In this document: positions 9,551 to 21,350 of the stretch, one piece after another
Numbering within the stretch: position 1 is the first letter of the stretch
How the letters are laid out: each line of letters begins with the position of its first letter
Notes under the pieces: model-generated
Seen by the model: only the letters and a program-made list of their open reading frames with translations
Databases searched by the model: none
Told to the model about the DNA's origin: nothing
From: Glutamicibacter arilaitensis Re117
Lineage (GTDB): Bacteria; Actinomycetota; Actinomycetes; Actinomycetales; Micrococcaceae
Assembly (NCBI RefSeq): GCF_000197735.1
Contig: NC_014550.1
Location: 3,224,001-3,288,000, forward strand
Reading direction: 5' to 3'
Length of the DNA stretch: 64,000 bases
Translations under genes and position numbers: made by a program

Positions 9551-9684
9551 TACCCATGAGTCTAGTACCCGCGACGCGATAAACCGCGTGATGGCTAATC
9601 AACTCAACGCATTGGCAAGCCCAAGTTGGTTATCTATTATCCAAACGATAGAATATCGGATACCGTCACACTATCGAGGAGATC

Positions 9685-10572
9685 ATGTTTCTCACCATCG
9701 TTGCAGTTCTTTGCGCCATCATCGGACTGATCGTCATGGCCGCAGGCAAAGCCATGAAGCCAGAAAACAAGAACCGCAGTTCCACGCGCTTCACCGGCAT
9801 CAGCATCTTCATCGTTTCACTGATCGTGCTGGCCATCGCATGCACCACCATCGTTCAGCCGCGTACCGTCGGCGTGAAGGTTGCCCTGGGCAAGCCGACG
9901 TCCGTGGTGAGCAACGGATTCCACCTGAAATGGCCATGGGAAAAGGTCGAGAAACTGGACGGCTCGGTGCAGAACGACGTCTACACCGGCGATAGCGCCA
10001 TCCCGGTTCGCCTGGGGAACAACGGACGAGCTGACGTTGACGCCTCGATCCAGTGGCAGCTGAAGACCGACGATGCCATGGACGTATTCTTGGACTACCG
10101 CACCTTTGAGGGCATCCAATCAAACCTGGTTGACCGCAACTTCCGCGCCTCGCTGAACGAAGTCATGGCCACCTATGATCCGCTGGAATACGGCGATTCA
10201 GCCAGCGGCGGGCAGGATCTTGAAGGGCTGGCGAAGTCTGTCCAGGAGAAGATGCAGGCCAAGGTCAAGACCCAGATCGAGATCCGCTCGGTCACCTTGC
10301 CGATCATCAACTTCGATGAGCCTACGCAGAACCGCATCAATGAATTGCAGGCAGAAACGGCTAAGACCCGCGTGGCCCAGCAGCGCAAGCAGACCAGCAC
10401 GGCGGAAGCCGAAGCCAACAAGATCCTGGAACGCTCGCTGACCAACGAGACCTTGACTTCCAAGTGCTTGGATATCGTTGCCGAGTCCGGCCAGAGCCCC
10501 ATCGGCTGCTTCCCGAATTCCGGAGTCCAGCCGATCACCATGACCGGTGATAAGCAAAAAGAATCCAACTAG
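9685..10572 (+). CDS. SPFH/band-7 (prohibitin-like) membrane protein
   Basis: This is a 295-residue protein with two hydrophobic segments at the N-terminus (about residues 1-20 and 35-55), then a prohibitin/stomatin-type domain (TVGVKVALGKPTSVVSNGFH) and an alanine/glutamate-rich coiled-coil tail (ELQAETAKTRVAQQRKQT). Such proteins oligomerise at the membrane and are linked to membrane domains or protease control; the role here is unknown. A good GAGGA ribosome site lies before the ATG. It appears to be a single-gene unit ending at a strong bidirectional hairpin. Confidence 0.85.
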   Translation: MFLTIVAVLCAIIGLIVMAAGKAMKPENKNRSSTRFTGISIFIVSLIVLAIACTTIVQPRTVGVKVALGKPTSVVSNGFHLKWPWEKVEKLDGSVQNDVYTGDSAIPVRLGNNGRADVDASIQWQLKTDDAMDVFLDYRTFEGIQSNLVDRNFRASLNEVMATYDPLEYGDSASGGQDLEGLAKSVQEKMQAKVKTQIEIRSVTLPIINFDEPTQNRINELQAETAKTRVAQQRKQTSTAEAEANKILERSLTNETLTSKCLDIVAESGQSPIGCFPNSGVQPITMTGDKQKESN

Positions 10573-10586
10573 CCTTAGCGCTTAAC

Positions 10587-10623
10587 GCCAAACGCCCCAG
10601 TTCATTGAACGGGGGCGTTTGGC
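10587..10623. terminator. Bidirectional terminator between SPFH gene and permease
   Basis: The arms GCCAAACGCCCC and GGGGCGTTTGGC form a perfect 12-bp stem between two convergent genes. AT-rich bases flank both sides, so it can serve both directions. Confidence 0.8.
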
Positions 10624-10645
10624 TATTCAGAGCGCATCCAGGATG

Positions 10646-12128
10646 CTAGCCCTGCGGCATCGGACGGTCTCCGGCATGCCCTTGCTGCTCGGAAATCACC
10701 TGGATTTCCAGGCCCTTCGAGTCGTACAGCTTGCCGTCGATCAGGCGGTCGCCGTCTTCCAAGCCAGCCAGCTGGTACTTGTAGACGCTGCGCAGCGATG
10801 TCTCCTTCTTGCCCCAGTTCAGCTCATTGAAGATGATGTTCAGCAGGACCGCCATGATGGTGGCCGAGGAGATGGACGACTGGAAGATGGTGCCGAACCA
10901 GGTCGGGAATTGGGCGTAGAAGTCAGGCTTCACCATCGGAATGCAGCCAAAGGCCAGCGAGGTCGCGATGATCAGCATGTTCATGTTGTCATCCTTGGCC
11001 TTGGCCAAAGTGCGGATGCCCGCAGCGGCTACCGAGCCGAACAGCACCACTCCGGCGCCACCGAGGACTGGGGATGGGATGGAAGCGACCACGCGGCCAA
11101 GCACTGGCAGCAGGCCCAGGATGACCAAGATGCCGCCGCCGGCGGCAACCACGAAGCGGCTCTTCACACCGGTAATGGCCACCAGGCCCACGTTCTGCGC
11201 GAACGCGGACTGGGTAAAGGTATTGAAGATCGGAGCAACGGTGGAGGAAAGCATGTCGGCACGCAAGCCATTGGCGATACGGCGCGAGTCCACCTTGGAG
11301 CCGGTGACCTCGGCGACCGCAAGCATGTCTGCAGTGGTTTCGGTATAGGTCACCAGGATGACGATCATCATCGAGATGATGGCGCCGAGCTCGAAGACCG
11401 GGACGCCGAAGGCGAACGGGGTCGGCACGGCGAAAATGTCGCCGGTGAGCACCTGGGAGAAGTCCGCCATGCCCATGAAGACGGCCACCACGGTGCCCAG
11501 CGCAATGGACAGCAGAATCGATAGGCGCGAAAGCGCCGGGATGCCGGATTTGGACAGGGCCAGCAGGATCAGCAAGGTCATGGCGGCCAGCGCAATGTTC
11601 TTCAGCGAACCGTAGGAATCTCCGGCAGCCGCGCCCGCCCATGGCCCAGTCAGCGGTGACCGGGAAAAGCGAGACGCCGATGATGGTGATCACCACGCCG
11701 GTGACCACCGGCGGGAAGAAGCGCAGCAGCTTGGCGAAGAACGGTGCGATCACGATGCCGATGGCTCCGGAGGCCAGCACCGCACCGAAAACCGCAGGCA
11801 TGCCGCCGCCGCCGTTGAGGATCGCGATCATGGTGGCTACCCCGGAGAAGGAGGTGCCCTGGACCAGTGGCAGCTGGGCGCCGAAGAACGGGATGCCCAG
11901 GGTCTGCAGGATAGTGGCCAAGCCGCCGATGAATAGGCAGCTGGCTACGAGCACGCCGATCTGGGCGGTGTTCATGCCCGCGGCGCCTCCCATTACCAGC
12001 GGCGGGGCGATGATTCCGCCGTACATGGTCAGCACATGCTGGAAACCATAGGCGACGGTTTTCGGCGCGGACAGGCGTTCGTCCTCGGGTCTGATGCTCT
12101 CAGCGGGTTGGCTGCGGGCAGCACTCAT
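10646..12128 (-). pseudogene. NCS2 xanthine/uracil permease, frameshifted
   Basis: This is a nucleobase:cation symporter-2 permease, normally about 490 residues with 14 membrane segments. The start MSAARSQPAESIRPEDERLS at 12128 has a GAGGAA ribosome site. The frame runs well through the first half (LTMYGGIIAPPLVMGGAAG, QGTSFSGVATMIAIL). Near 11630 the minus strand reads ATGGGCGGGCGCGGCTGCC, where one surplus base shifts the frame. Skipping it restores GDSYGSLKNIALAAMTLLI and the rest of the protein to the stop at 10646, including VTYTETTADMLAVAEVTG. So the gene is whole except for one base. Either it is newly inactivated or the base is a sequencing error in a GC run. Confidence 0.8.
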
Positions 12129-12279
12129 GGGGAATTTCCTCTTCGGTGGACTGCAGATCGGCGCTCCACAGGGTGTGGTGGGGCGCGCCACTGACAATTC
12201 TCCCGCAAGAGTGCGCCTGGTGAACAACAGGTTGAGCGGTTGCCGCTGCGAGTTGCATTACGTCAAGCGCTTGCCTTCC

Positions 12280-14601
<2,322 letters not shown>

Positions 14602-14658
14602 GAGACCCTCCTCTGGGTTGCGCGGCTGGTACTGATATCCAGCTCACATATTACTAGG

Positions 14659-15489
14659 CTACGCCTTGATCACGCGATGTGCATGCGTATAAATATTCAC
14701 GCTGTGGTTGCGAGAAAATGCTGCCAGTGTCAGGCCCGCTTCCTCGGCCAAATCCACGGCCAGCGAAGAGGGCGCGCTGACCGCGGTCAGCAGCCCGATT
14801 CCGGCCATGGCCGCCTTCTGCACCAGCTCGAAGGAGGCCCGCCCGGAAACCTGGAGCACGGCATCATGCAGTGGCAGCATCCCGGCGCGCAAGGCCGCGC
14901 CGATCACCTTGTCGACCGCATTATGACGCCCCACGTCCTCGCGCAGGATCAGCAATTCGCCGGTGGCGGAAAACAGCCCCGCCGCATGCACTCCCCCGGT
15001 GGAGGAGAACAGCTGCTGCGATTCGCGCAGGGTATCGGGCAAATCCAGCAGGGTTCCCAGCTCGATGATGCCGGTGCCGGAATCCAGTTCGAATCCGGCC
15101 TTCTTGCGCACCTCGTCGATTGAATTGGTGCCGCAGATACCGCAGGCCGAGCTGGTCAGCACATTGCGCGCGGCGGCCAGATCCGGTGGCGTGGCTCCGG
15201 GCCCGAGCTGCACCTCGATGACGTTGAAAGTCTGGTTGCCCTCCTCGTCGGTGCCCGCGCAGTAGCGCATGGAGACCAGCTGGTCGGCCTGCCGGATCAC
15301 TCCCTCGCCTACCAGGAATCCCGCCACCATGTCGAAGTCGTCGCCCGGGGTGCGCATCGAGGTGGTGTACGAGGTGTACCCGAAGCGGATCTCCAAGGGC
15401 TCCTCGCCGGCCAGCCTCTCCTCGCGCGGGCGCCAGCCGCCATCGCGCGTTGCCCGAATTACCCGGCGGCGGATGATCTTACGGCCCAT
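14659..15489 (-). CDS. fdhD: FdhD sulfurtransferase for molybdenum cofactor
   Basis: This 276-residue FdhD-family protein passes sulfur to the bis-molybdopterin guanine dinucleotide cofactor of formate dehydrogenase-like enzymes. The signature CxxC is in LTSSACGICGTNSIDEV (about residues 110-117). RFGYTSYTTSMRTPGDDFDM and LREDVGRHNAVDKVIG are also family-typical. It lies immediately upstream of the YdeP-type molybdoenzyme on the same strand with a 57-base gap, so the two probably work together as enzyme and maturation factor. The stop is followed directly by that gene's ribosome-binding region. Confidence 0.92.
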   Translation of the reverse strand: MGRKIIRRRVIRATRDGGWRPREERLAGEEPLEIRFGYTSYTTSMRTPGDDFDMVAGFLVGEGVIRQADQLVSMRYCAGTDEEGNQTFNVIEVQLGPGATPPDLAAARNVLTSSACGICGTNSIDEVRKKAGFELDSGTGIIELGTLLDLPDTLRESQQLFSSTGGVHAAGLFSATGELLILREDVGRHNAVDKVIGAALRAGMLPLHDAVLQVSGRASFELVQKAAMAGIGLLTAVSAPSSLAVDLAEEAGLTLAAFSRNHSVNIYTHAHRVIKA

Positions 15490-15584
15490 GTACTACTCCT
15501 CGACAGCTACTCAACTCCCCTGAGTGTGGCACCGTTGCCGCCCCTCTGGCAACGCGGGCGGGGTAGTAACCGTAAACTATCCAG

Positions 15585-16424
15585 ATGGACACCACTCTCG
15601 AGCGCTATCTGCGGCTCTACGATGAACAGTTGCGGACCGAGGCCGAGACTTCCAGCGCCCTATCCGTTGACAAGCTGGGTCCGCTGCGCTTGGGAACCTT
15701 TGCCAATGGGCGCGGCTTCATCACCTACCCGCGGTTCACCGGGCGCGAACCGCAGACGCTAGCCCAGCTGGCCGGTCCGGCGCTGGAGCATTTCGCGGCG
15801 CAACCGCAGATCTCCAAGGTGGAATTCAAAACCCGTGGACACGACTACGCACCCGGGCTGGCCGAGCGCCTGCACTCGCTGGGCTTCGTTGCCCAGGAGA
15901 CCGAATCGATCATGATCGGGCCGCTGCAGGCGTTGTTCAGCGATGAAATCTCTCCTGCAGGTGTGGAATTGCGGCGTGCGAGCAGTGCGGATGAGATTGA
16001 AAAAATGTGCCGCGTGGTCGACCGGGCATTCGGCGAACCCTACGATCCGGCGACAACCCAAGCGCTGGTTTCGCGCATGGCGAGAAATGACGGCATGGAA
16101 CTGTGGGTTGCGTGGGCCGATGGGCAGATGGCCGGCGCGGGCCGCCTGGAACCCGTCGCAGAAACCGAATTCGCAGGCCTCTGGGGAGGCGGGGTACTGC
16201 CCGAATACCGCGGCCGCGGCATCTACCGGGCTCTGGTCGATGCACGGGCACGCAGCGCGGCGGCCAGGGGCATCCGGTATGTGCACAGCGACAGCACCGA
16301 GTATTCCCGTCCGATCCTGGAGCGCCAAGGACTGGTAAAGGTTTCCTCCACCACCCCGTATCTGTGGAAGCGCACTGCAACCCGAACCGCGCTGTCGCCA
16401 GCTACTTCTGCGAAGGCTGGATAA
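15585..16424 (+). CDS. GNAT-family N-acetyltransferase
   Basis: This 279-residue protein has its GNAT acetyl-CoA-binding fold in the C-terminal half: ELWVAWADGQMAGAGRLEP and then the motif A-like VLPEYRGRGIYRALVDAR (R/Q-x-x-G-x-G/A). The first 120 residues form a less conserved arm. The acceptor is unknown. The start ATG at 15585 lies on a short leader after the divergent fdhD gene. Its 3' end overlaps the converging VOC gene by 23 bases. Confidence 0.85.
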   Translation: MDTTLERYLRLYDEQLRTEAETSSALSVDKLGPLRLGTFANGRGFITYPRFTGREPQTLAQLAGPALEHFAAQPQISKVEFKTRGHDYAPGLAERLHSLGFVAQETESIMIGPLQALFSDEISPAGVELRRASSADEIEKMCRVVDRAFGEPYDPATTQALVSRMARNDGMELWVAWADGQMAGAGRLEPVAETEFAGLWGGGVLPEYRGRGIYRALVDARARSAAARGIRYVHSDSTEYSRPILERQGLVKVSSTTPYLWKRTATRTALSPATSAKAG

Positions 16425-17187
16425 TGGCGAATTCGGCGCCCGTCAGGTCGCCGAGCACGGCCATGCGGCCAAAGTAGGAATCATGGGCTTCGTGGATGAC
16501 CGTGCCCCCGAGCTTTTCGGCGAGCGCCACAGTTGCATCGGCGTCCTGAACCGCGAAGTAGGCGCGCCATCCGGACTTGGAATCCGGATAGCTGGAGATG
16601 TCGAAGATTCCAGCCACCGCCTCGGATCCCTGGCCGTAGGTATGGTAGCGGAATTCGTCGGTGTCCGAGACCGGGGACAGGCACCAGCCCAAGGCTATCC
16701 GGTAGAAGCGGGCCACAGCCTCGAAGTGCTTGGTATGCAGCTCGCTCCAGATGCGCGTGCCAGGTGCCAGGGTTGCGGCGGTGTCCGCTGATTGGAATGC
16801 CTGGAAGAGCCCGACTCCGGTACCCGCTGGATCCCCGATGATCGCCATGGTTCCCTGGCCGGGAATCTCGATGGGCTTGAGGTAGACCTTGCCGCCGTGC
16901 AGCTTGGTCGCGTAGGCGGCAGCGTGCACATCGGTCACATTCAGGTAGGTGGTCCAGGCGTCATCCACCTCGGAATCCGGGTCATTGGCGATGAAGTCCG
17001 TGACCATTGCCCCGTCAAGGTAGACCTCGGCGAATCCCTCGTCCTCGCTTGGCGCCTCTTGGCGTACTTCCCACCCGAAAAGCTTGGTGTAGAACCGGGC
17101 GGCACCCTGCACGTCGCTGGTGATCAAATCGACCCAGCACGGCTCGGCCCGTGGCTCCCTTGGTGCCGGCATCGCTCCCCATTCCAC
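16402..17187 (-). CDS. VOC (glyoxalase-like) family protein, two-domain
   Basis: This 261-residue protein is made of two tandem vicinal-oxygen-chelate units. The first begins CWVDLITSDVQGAARFYTKLFGWEV and the second IWSELHTKHFEAVARFYRIALGW. Each has the usual FY...GW pattern and a closing MAIIGDP or MAVLGDLTG strand. It resembles proteins annotated as hydroxylase/CFP32-like; no substrate can be given. The frame opens with GTG at 17187. The ATG at 17172 (MPAPREPRAEPCW) is an alternative start, but its GGGAG element is very close to it. Confidence 0.82.
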   Translation of the reverse strand: MEWGAMPAPREPRAEPCWVDLITSDVQGAARFYTKLFGWEVRQEAPSEDEGFAEVYLDGAMVTDFIANDPDSEVDDAWTTYLNVTDVHAAAYATKLHGGKVYLKPIEIPGQGTMAIIGDPAGTGVGLFQAFQSADTAATLAPGTRIWSELHTKHFEAVARFYRIALGWCLSPVSDTDEFRYHTYGQGSEAVAGIFDISSYPDSKSGWRAYFAVQDADATVALAEKLGGTVIHEAHDSYFGRMAVLGDLTGAEFAIIQPSQK

Positions 17188-17316
17188 AGTTCATCCAGCT
17201 CGTTTGGGCTGAGTCTATGTCCTTTTTATTCAGATCAGCAACGGAAATTTTGCTGCTGACCAAGATATTACGAAACTCAATCCCTCGGAATGAACCGTAG
17301 TTCCATTATGCTTTAA

Positions 17317-17330
17317 TGTGATATAGCACA
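17317..17330. promoter_or_regulatory. TGTGATATAGCACA palindrome upstream of acyl-CoA ligase
   Basis: This near-perfect 14-bp palindrome (one non-pairing position) lies 34 bases before the ligase start. It fits the TGTGATATATCACA shape seen for GntR/FadR-type repressors. A related TGTGATATATCA occurs at 38553. It is probably the operator that controls this gene. Confidence 0.5.
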
Positions 17331-17363
17331 CAAATCCCCACTGGCCCATCCGAGGAGTTCCCC

Positions 17364-18923
17364 ATGAGCGTTTCCACATCCAATCTCACTGTTTCAGTAG
17401 CGGCCATCCTTGCCGAAGGGGCTACCCGGTATGGAGACCTGAACGCCATCACCGTCGATGGCCGCAGCACCACCTATGAGCAGCTGTGGGCCCAAGCCCG
17501 GCAATACGCCGGAGCCCTGCAAGCCCGAGGCATCGAGGCGGGCGACCGGGTGGCCTTGCTCATTCCCAACGTCACGGACTTCGCCCGCGCCTACTACGCG
17601 GTTCTGGCCCTGGGCGCCGTGGCGGTACCGGTCCACGCGCTGCTCAAGGCGCGCGAGATCTCCTACATCCTGGAGGATTCCGGAGCCAAGCTGCTGATCT
17701 GCGCCGCACCACTGCTCGCCGAGGGCGCGTCGGGGGCTACCGCTTCCGGGGTGCCGGTGCTCAGCGTGCTGGCCCCGGAGGAAGCGGGCACCATCCGGCT
17801 CGAAGACCTCGCCCGGGAGGCCGAGCCAATTGGGACCTACCTGCCGCGCCGCCCCGAAGACCTGGCCACGATCCTGTACACCTCGGGCACCACCGGCAAG
17901 CCCAAGGGTGCGCTGGGCACGCACCTGGCGTTAATCGAGCAAACCCACACCACGTTGCTGAACACCATGGAATTGCGCCGCGGCGACAAGCTCTTCGGCG
18001 GGTTGCCGCTGTTCCACACCTTCGGCCAGACCTGCGTGCTCAATACCGGGCTGCGGGTGGGGGCCGAGGTCATGCTGTTGCCCAAATTCACCGCCGAAGG
18101 GGCCCTGGAACTGTTGTTGGAGGCTGACATCGACGTCTTCTTCGGGGTGCCCACGATGTATGTGGCTCTGCTCGAAGCGGGCAAGCAGCGCGATGGGATG
18201 CCCGAAAAGCTGCGCTACGCCATTTCCGGAGGGGCCTCGCTTCCGGTATCCATCCTCACCGCCTTCGAGCAGCGCTTCGGCGCACGCATCCACGAGGGCT
18301 ACGGGCTGACCGAGACCTCGCCGGTAGCCTGCTTCAACCATGTAGGCGTCGACCCGCGGCCCGGAACCGTGGGCACCCCGGTCTGGGGCGTGGATGTGGA
18401 AATCGCCGATCCTGCCTGCCCCGATGAAATCCGGCTGCTGCCGCGCGGGGAGCTGGGCGAGCTGGTGGTGCGCGGGCACAACTTGTTCTCCGGCTACCTG
18501 AACCGGCCCGAGGCCACGGCCGAAGCGGTGGTTGATGGCTGGTTCCGCACCGGGGATCTGGGGACCAAGGACGAGGATGGCTACCTGCGCATCCTGGACC
18601 GGACCAAGGACATGATCCTGCGCAACGGCTACAACGTGTACCCGCGCGAAATCGAAGAGGTACTGGTTTCCCATCCGGAGATATCCAATGCCGCCGTGTA
18701 CGGGGTGCCGCACGAAACCCACGGACAGGAGATTGCCGCTTCGGTGACCCTGGAATCTGGCTCCACGCTGTCAGTCCAGGAGCTGGTGGCGTGGGCCAGC
18801 GCGCAGATGGCCGCGTACAAGTACCCGCGGCTCATCGAGATTGTGAAGGAATTCCCGCTGGGCCCCAGCGGTAAGATCCTCAAGCGCGAACTAGTTGCCC
18901 AGTTCACTGCCGAGGATGCCTAG
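17364..18923 (+). CDS. Fatty-acid/acyl-CoA ligase (AMP-binding)
   Basis: This is a 519-residue ANL-superfamily acyl-CoA synthetase. The ATP/AMP motif ILYTSGTTGKPKGA is near residue 172, the GYGLTETSPV motif near 312, the FRTGDLG aspartate near 395, and the C-terminal swivel domain has ILRNGYNVYPREIEEVL and LGPSGKILKRELV with the catalytic lysine. It activates a carboxylic acid, most likely a fatty or aromatic acid, through the adenylate to the CoA thioester. A GAGG ribosome site precedes the ATG. It faces an enoyl-CoA hydratase with only six bases between stops, suggesting a shared acyl-CoA pathway though not a shared transcript. Confidence 0.9.
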   Translation: MSVSTSNLTVSVAAILAEGATRYGDLNAITVDGRSTTYEQLWAQARQYAGALQARGIEAGDRVALLIPNVTDFARAYYAVLALGAVAVPVHALLKAREISYILEDSGAKLLICAAPLLAEGASGATASGVPVLSVLAPEEAGTIRLEDLAREAEPIGTYLPRRPEDLATILYTSGTTGKPKGALGTHLALIEQTHTTLLNTMELRRGDKLFGGLPLFHTFGQTCVLNTGLRVGAEVMLLPKFTAEGALELLLEADIDVFFGVPTMYVALLEAGKQRDGMPEKLRYAISGGASLPVSILTAFEQRFGARIHEGYGLTETSPVACFNHVGVDPRPGTVGTPVWGVDVEIADPACPDEIRLLPRGELGELVVRGHNLFSGYLNRPEATAEAVVDGWFRTGDLGTKDEDGYLRILDRTKDMILRNGYNVYPREIEEVLVSHPEISNAAVYGVPHETHGQEIAASVTLESGSTLSVQELVAWASAQMAAYKYPRLIEIVKEFPLGPSGKILKRELVAQFTAEDA

Positions 18924-18929
18924 AGAACG

Positions 18930-19724
18930 CTATTCGCCCGCACCGCCGTAGTTCGGGGCGCGACGTTCCAAGAACGCGGATCTGCCTTCGGCCAGATCCG
19001 CGTTCTCCCCGTTTTCCTCCCACATCGCTTCCCACCAGCTCTCGGTTGCTTCACCCTGGCTGAGCAGGTTGATCGCTTCCTTGGTGCGGGCAATGGAATA
19101 CGGCGAATTCGCGGCGACCTGCTGGACAAGGGCAGCAACCTCCGCTTCCAATTGCCCGCTGCCGACCACCTTGGTGAACATGCCCCAGCGTTCTGCCTCG
19201 GCAATGGAAATCTTCACTCCGGAGAACAGCAGGTACTTGGCCCGGTGCTCCCCCACGGTACGCACCAAGCGCTCGATGCCCGGACGCGGGAAAACCAGAC
19301 CGATTTTGGCCGGGGTGATCGCGATGCGCACATCATCGGATGCCAGCTGGATGTCGCAGGCCGAGGCCAGCTGCCAGGCCCCGCCAAAGCAATTGCCCTC
19401 CACTACCGCGATGGTGGTTTTCGCGCAGCTGGAAATGGTCTTGTCCAGCAGGTCGAAATGGTTGATCAGCTCCCCTGCAGAATCCCGGTCAAAGAGCACC
19501 TGATCCATGTCATCAATGGCGATGCCAGCACAAAAGTTCGCCCCGGCACCGCGAACCACGATGGTGCGCACCGTTTCGTTGGTCGCCAAGCCCGCAAAGG
19601 CACCCACCAGATGCAGGCACATGTCCTTGGTCAGCGCGTTGAACTGGCGCGGGTTATCCAGCAGTACCGTGGCAACAGATCCGGAAATGCTCACGCCCAC
19701 TTGTGCTTCTTGGTCCTTGCCCAT
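18930..19724 (-). CDS. Enoyl-CoA hydratase/isomerase family protein
   Basis: This 264-residue crotonase-fold protein has the oxyanion-hole segments VVRGAGANFCAGIAIDDM (about 60-75) and EGNCFGGAWQLASACDIQLA (about 105-125). In canonical enoyl-CoA hydratases the two catalytic residues are glutamates. At the second position here I see AITPAKIGLVFPRPG, without the usual glutamate, so it may be an isomerase, hydrolase or other crotonase rather than a true hydratase. It is convergent with the acyl-CoA ligase. Confidence 0.83.
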   Translation of the reverse strand: MGKDQEAQVGVSISGSVATVLLDNPRQFNALTKDMCLHLVGAFAGLATNETVRTIVVRGAGANFCAGIAIDDMDQVLFDRDSAGELINHFDLLDKTISSCAKTTIAVVEGNCFGGAWQLASACDIQLASDDVRIAITPAKIGLVFPRPGIERLVRTVGEHRAKYLLFSGVKISIAEAERWGMFTKVVGSGQLEAEVAALVQQVAANSPYSIARTKEAINLLSQGEATESWWEAMWEENGENADLAEGRSAFLERRAPNYGGAGE

Positions 19725-19796
19725 TCGGATCCTCCCCGATTTTCATGCGTCATTGGCAATCTATCGCGAATCAAGGAGTTTGCAATACCTCCGGAG

Positions 19797-20137
19797 CTAG
19801 GTGCGTCGCAGCGAAAGCACCCGTTGCAGGACCACGAAGATCAGCAGCAGTACGCCGATGACGATCTTGGTCCACCAGGAACTGAGAGTTCCTTCGAAGG
19901 TGATGATGGTTTGGATCAGCCCCAGCACCATTACGCCGATCACCGAGCCAAGGATGAAGCCCATCCCGCCGATCAGCAGTGTTCCGCCGATGACTACCGC
20001 GGCAATTGCATCCAATTCCATGCCCACACCGGTCAGCGCATAGTGCGGCCAGTGGCAACCCCATTACGAATCCGGAGGCCAGCTTGCTCAATGGCGCGCT
20101 GTTGACGGTAGTGATCTGGCCGTTGCCTATCAGCATG
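19797..20137 (-). pseudogene. Sugar ABC transporter permease remnant (YtfT/YjfF type)
   Basis: Only the C-terminal third of a ribose/galactofuranose-type ABC permease remains. One frame gives NGQITTVNSAPLSKLASGF and VMGLPLAALCA. After a one-base shift near 20045, a second frame gives LTGVGMELDAIAAVVIGGTL and a membrane tail ending in SLRRT. Both parts are adjacent pieces of the same family. The N-terminal membrane region, the ATPase and the binding protein are all absent, so this is a decaying leftover. Confidence 0.75.
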
Positions 20138-20229
20138 GCCGATCACCGCACCGGCGAAATTCGACAAGTTTGAATCTGCAGAACATGAACCGGTGGCGAA
20201 ACCTGGAAGATGGGTTTGCGCGAACCTAC

Positions 20230-20748
20230 ATGTGCGAAACTGAGCATGTGGACGCACAAATCATTTACACAATCATCGCTGGGCTCTTGCTGGTCGTTTC
20301 AGCGTTGGGCACCATTTTCCCGGTATTGCCCGGCTCGCTATTAGCCATCGGCGCCTTGCTGGGCTGGGGCTGGCTGCTGGGCTCGGCCGCTTCCTGGTGG
20401 GCAGCCGGACTGGGCATGGCAGTAGCCTTGCTGGGTTGGTCCGCCTCGGCAATTCTGACCGGCAAAAAGCTCAAGGAACATCAGGTTCCCACCGGCTCCA
20501 TACTCTTTGCAGTCCTCGGTGCCATTATCGGCGCGTTCCTCATTCCGATCGTTGGCATGTTCGTCGGATTCGCGGTGGGACTGTTCGCTGGCGAAAGCGT
20601 GCGCCGACGCGACTTCTCCGGCGCGTTCGGCTCTTCCTGGGCTGCGTTGAAGGCCATGGGACTGGGCATCGTGGTTGAATTCGGCTGCGTTCTGCTGGCC
20701 TCATCCATCTGGGTGATCGGATTGATCACCCACTTCGTGACGCGCTAG
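20230..20748 (+). CDS. DUF456 family membrane protein
   Basis: This protein of about 172 residues is almost entirely hydrophobic, with glycine-rich segments (VLPGSLLAIGALLGWGWLLG, LGAIIGAFLIPIVGMFVGFA) typical of DUF456 proteins. Four or five membrane helices are likely. The function of the family is unknown. The start is uncertain: ATG at 20230 or GTG at 20248 (VDAQIIYTIIAG); the frame is open from 20170 but the earliest residues do not look conserved. The stop overlaps the end of the convergent response regulator gene by four bases. Confidence 0.75.
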   Translation: MCETEHVDAQIIYTIIAGLLLVVSALGTIFPVLPGSLLAIGALLGWGWLLGSAASWWAAGLGMAVALLGWSASAILTGKKLKEHQVPTGSILFAVLGAIIGAFLIPIVGMFVGFAVGLFAGESVRRRDFSGAFGSSWAALKAMGLGIVVEFGCVLLASSIWVIGLITHFVTR

Positions 20749-21350
20749 ATCCATCCCATCTCACGGGCCCGGCGGGCCGCTTCTATCCGATTGGCCGTAT
20801 TGGTTTTGCCGATCGCATTAGATAGATGATTGCGTACAGTACCCGCCGACAGATGCACGCCTGAGGCGATCTGCGACACCGGCGCTCCGGCAGCGGCCAA
20901 CCCCAGTATTTCGCGTTCACGCTCAGTCAAGGGGTTTGCTTCGGCGCCTACGCTGCGCATGGCTCGTTGCGGGTCCACTACTTTGTCGCCGGAATGGACC
21001 CTGCGGATGGCAGCGATCAGCTCCGCCGGTGGTGAATCCTTGACCAAAAATCCGTGGGCCCCCGATTCAAAGGCCTGGCGGAAATACCCAGGACGATCAA
21101 AGGTCGTCAAAATCAGGACTTTGACCTCAGGATGGCTGAGTTTAAGTTCTGCTGCCGTGCGCAGGCCATCTTGCCGCGGCATCTGGATATCCAGCAGCGC
21201 GACATCCACTGGGTAGCCGGTCAAGGCCGGTACCACTTCATCCCCATCTGCGCATTCAGCCACTACCTGGATGCCTTCTTCAAGATTCAGCAGGGCAGCC
21301 AGAGCGCTGCGCACCAGGTGCTGGTCATCGGCAATCAGGACCCGGATCAT
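20745..21350 (-). CDS. NarL/FixJ-type response regulator
   Basis: This 201-residue two-domain regulator has a receiver domain with the phospho-acceptor aspartate in VDVALLDIQMPRQDG (near residue 54) and a lysine in HGFLVKDSPP. It is followed by a LuxR-type helix-turn-helix (LTEREREILGLAAAGAPVSQ, then GTVRNHLSNAIGKT). It overlaps the sensor kinase gene by ATGA and is the last gene of a four-gene unit. It probably controls the ABC exporter encoded upstream in the same unit. Confidence 0.92.
   Translation of the reverse strand: MIRVLIADDQHLVRSALAALLNLEEGIQVVAECADGDEVVPALTGYPVDVALLDIQMPRQDGLRTAAELKLSHPEVKVLILTTFDRPGYFRQAFESGAHGFLVKDSPPAELIAAIRRVHSGDKVVDPQRAMRSVGAEANPLTEREREILGLAAAGAPVSQIASGVHLSAGTVRNHLSNAIGKTNTANRIEAARRAREMGWI

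Noticed and set aside
10619..11524. Plus-strand open frame (301 codons) opposite the NCS2 permease
   Set aside because: It is rich in His, Gln and Asp as expected of an antisense frame, and lies over a clear membrane-protein gene.
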